From positions 1 to 32,428 of the forward strand of contig JAPKMW010000117.1 in the NCBI GenBank assembly GCA_026645575.1: 32,428 nt of DNA, written 5' to 3'. How positions within the stretch are numbered: position 1 is the stretch's first letter; every line of letters begins with the position of its first letter. The notes under the pieces are model-generated. The model made no database searches. It saw nothing but the letters and a program-made list of their open reading frames with translations, and was not told the DNA's origin. Shown in pieces: positions 31,978-32,428 of this stretch. The position numbers were made by a program, and so were the translations under genes. This stretch comes from Caldilineaceae bacterium (lineage in GTDB: Bacteria; Chloroflexota; Anaerolineae; Caldilineales; Caldilineaceae).

Positions 31978-32130
31978 TAGGTTCTGTTGACATTTCGTTT
32001 TTGCCGGGTTAAAACCCGCTGCTGACAGCGAAAAGCCGCCTCAGCGGCTAAATTCCTAGCCGCTGAGGCGGCTTTTCGCTGTCAGCAGGCCAATTCCATT
32101 GGTCGTTTTAGCAAATGTCAACAGAACCTA
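31978..32130. mobile_element. MITE-like element with a long inner hairpin
   Basis: 153 bp with perfect 18-bp terminal repeats TAGGTTCTGTTGACATTT (31978-31995 and its complement 32113-32130), starting and ending with TA. Inside is a perfect 32-bp inverted repeat (32019-32050 and 32057-32088) with a 6-nt loop, whose core AGCCGCCTCAGCGGCT also occurs at 4191-4206. There is no coding capacity. It lies 54 nt beyond the stop of the peptidase gene. Confidence 0.75.
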
Positions 32131-32184
32131 GCAAACGGCAGAACAATCACAAAGTATCAGTAAGGGTTCCTAATCAACGCGCCG

Positions 32185-32428
32185 TCAAAATGACTGGCAA
32201 GCGGCCAGGTCCCCGCTCTCTAGACCAGCCTTCAGCGCGGCCTGTCGCTGCGCCGATGAGCCGTGGGTCCACGATTCGGGCGAGACGCGGCCTTGCGTCT
32301 GGCGTTGGATCTGATCGTCGCCGACAGCCGCCGCCGCGTCTAAGGCTTGGGCGATCTCCTCATCCGTGACTTGGGTCAGATAGCCGGTTTCGGTGGCATG
32401 GTAGGCCCAGACGCCGGCCAGACAGTCG
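32185..32428 (-). CDS. Neutral zinc metallopeptidase, C-terminal part
   Basis: A frame open from the window edge gives 80 residues ending in TGA at 32187-32185. It begins D-C-L-A-G-V-W-A and continues with [18 protein letters not shown], then [10 protein letters not shown] and G-D-L-A-A-C-Q-S-F. This is the characteristic C-terminus of the YpfJ-type neutral zinc metallopeptidase family. The H-E-x-x-H site and N-terminus lie outside the window, so activity cannot be judged. Members are membrane-anchored or exported peptidases of poorly known role. The two Cys may form the disulfide usual for the family. Confidence 0.88.
   Translation of the reverse strand, partial: DCLAGVWAYHATETGYLTQVTDEEIAQALDAAAAVGDDQIQRQTQGRVSPESWTHGSSAQRQAALKAGLESGDLAACQSF

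Noticed and set aside
32115..32369. 84-codon plus-strand open frame starting inside the MITE-like element
   Set aside because: The minus strand here encodes the recognisable C-terminus of a zinc metallopeptidase; the plus frame is Arg/Pro-rich shadow.

Overview
The window reads as chromosomal DNA of a free-living heterotroph, most likely a Chloroflexota (Anaerolineae/Caldilineae-type) genome. This is inferred from gene style, not from a marker gene: Ala/Pro-rich lipoprotein linkers after the lipobox, stand-alone SH3b proteins, DUF4058, a CofE-family ligase, many phytanoyl-CoA dioxygenase (PhyH) proteins and ABC sugar/peptide importers, plus sigma-70-like promoters with 17-nt spacers. No rRNA, tRNA, CRISPR array or complete insertion sequence was seen.

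Layout. (1) 26-1281, minus: three tightly packed small genes (DUF3467, an unknown protein, a HEPN protein) behind one promoter. (2) 1647-4147: a secreted double-SH3b protein (minus), a consensus promoter that fires straight into a hairpin with a U-rich tail (candidate small RNA, about 2564-2631), and a secreted repeat protein (plus). (3) 4355-6592, plus: an enolase-superfamily sugar-acid dehydratase-like enzyme and a sulfotransferase. (4) 6606-10528, minus: M81 peptidase, GH32 glycosidase and aldo/keto reductase. (5) 10724-12271, plus: an AAA-ATPase-like/PD-(D/E)XK protein. (6) 12280-18888, minus: a complete oligopeptide-type ABC importer in the order binding protein, OppB, OppC, OppD, OppF, behind a perfect consensus promoter. 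(7) 19149-23873: two overlapping PhyH genes (minus) divergent from an AraC regulator, then a CofE-family ligase (minus) and a third PhyH (plus). (8) 23955-26841: an orphan HigA-like antitoxin, DUF4058, DUF6807 (PmoA-like) and an EamA transporter. (9) 26993-31529: a sugar ABC importer (two permeases and a lipoprotein, no ATPase) convergent with a sugar-phosphate-isomerase-like TIM barrel. (10) 31530-32428: a repeat-rich spacer and the C-terminus of a neutral zinc metallopeptidase, a gene with no start inside the window.

The gene content points to uptake and breakdown of peptides and of sugars or sugar acids: importers, GH32, enolase-superfamily enzyme, AKR, DUF6807 and isomerase. The PhyH oxygenases may attack small organic substrates.

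The most striking non-coding signal is the density and variety of long inverted repeats between genes, about 20 in 32 kb and from many unrelated families. They include octamer tandem repeats arranged head to head that touch the stop codon of the preceding gene, a 56-bp perfect palindrome, two MITE-like elements flanked by TA, and pairs of copies of the same family. All four gene junctions of the opp operon carry a different element. These repeats, the small-RNA candidate and a PhyH paralogue with H-x-G instead of H-x-D are the main points for follow-up.
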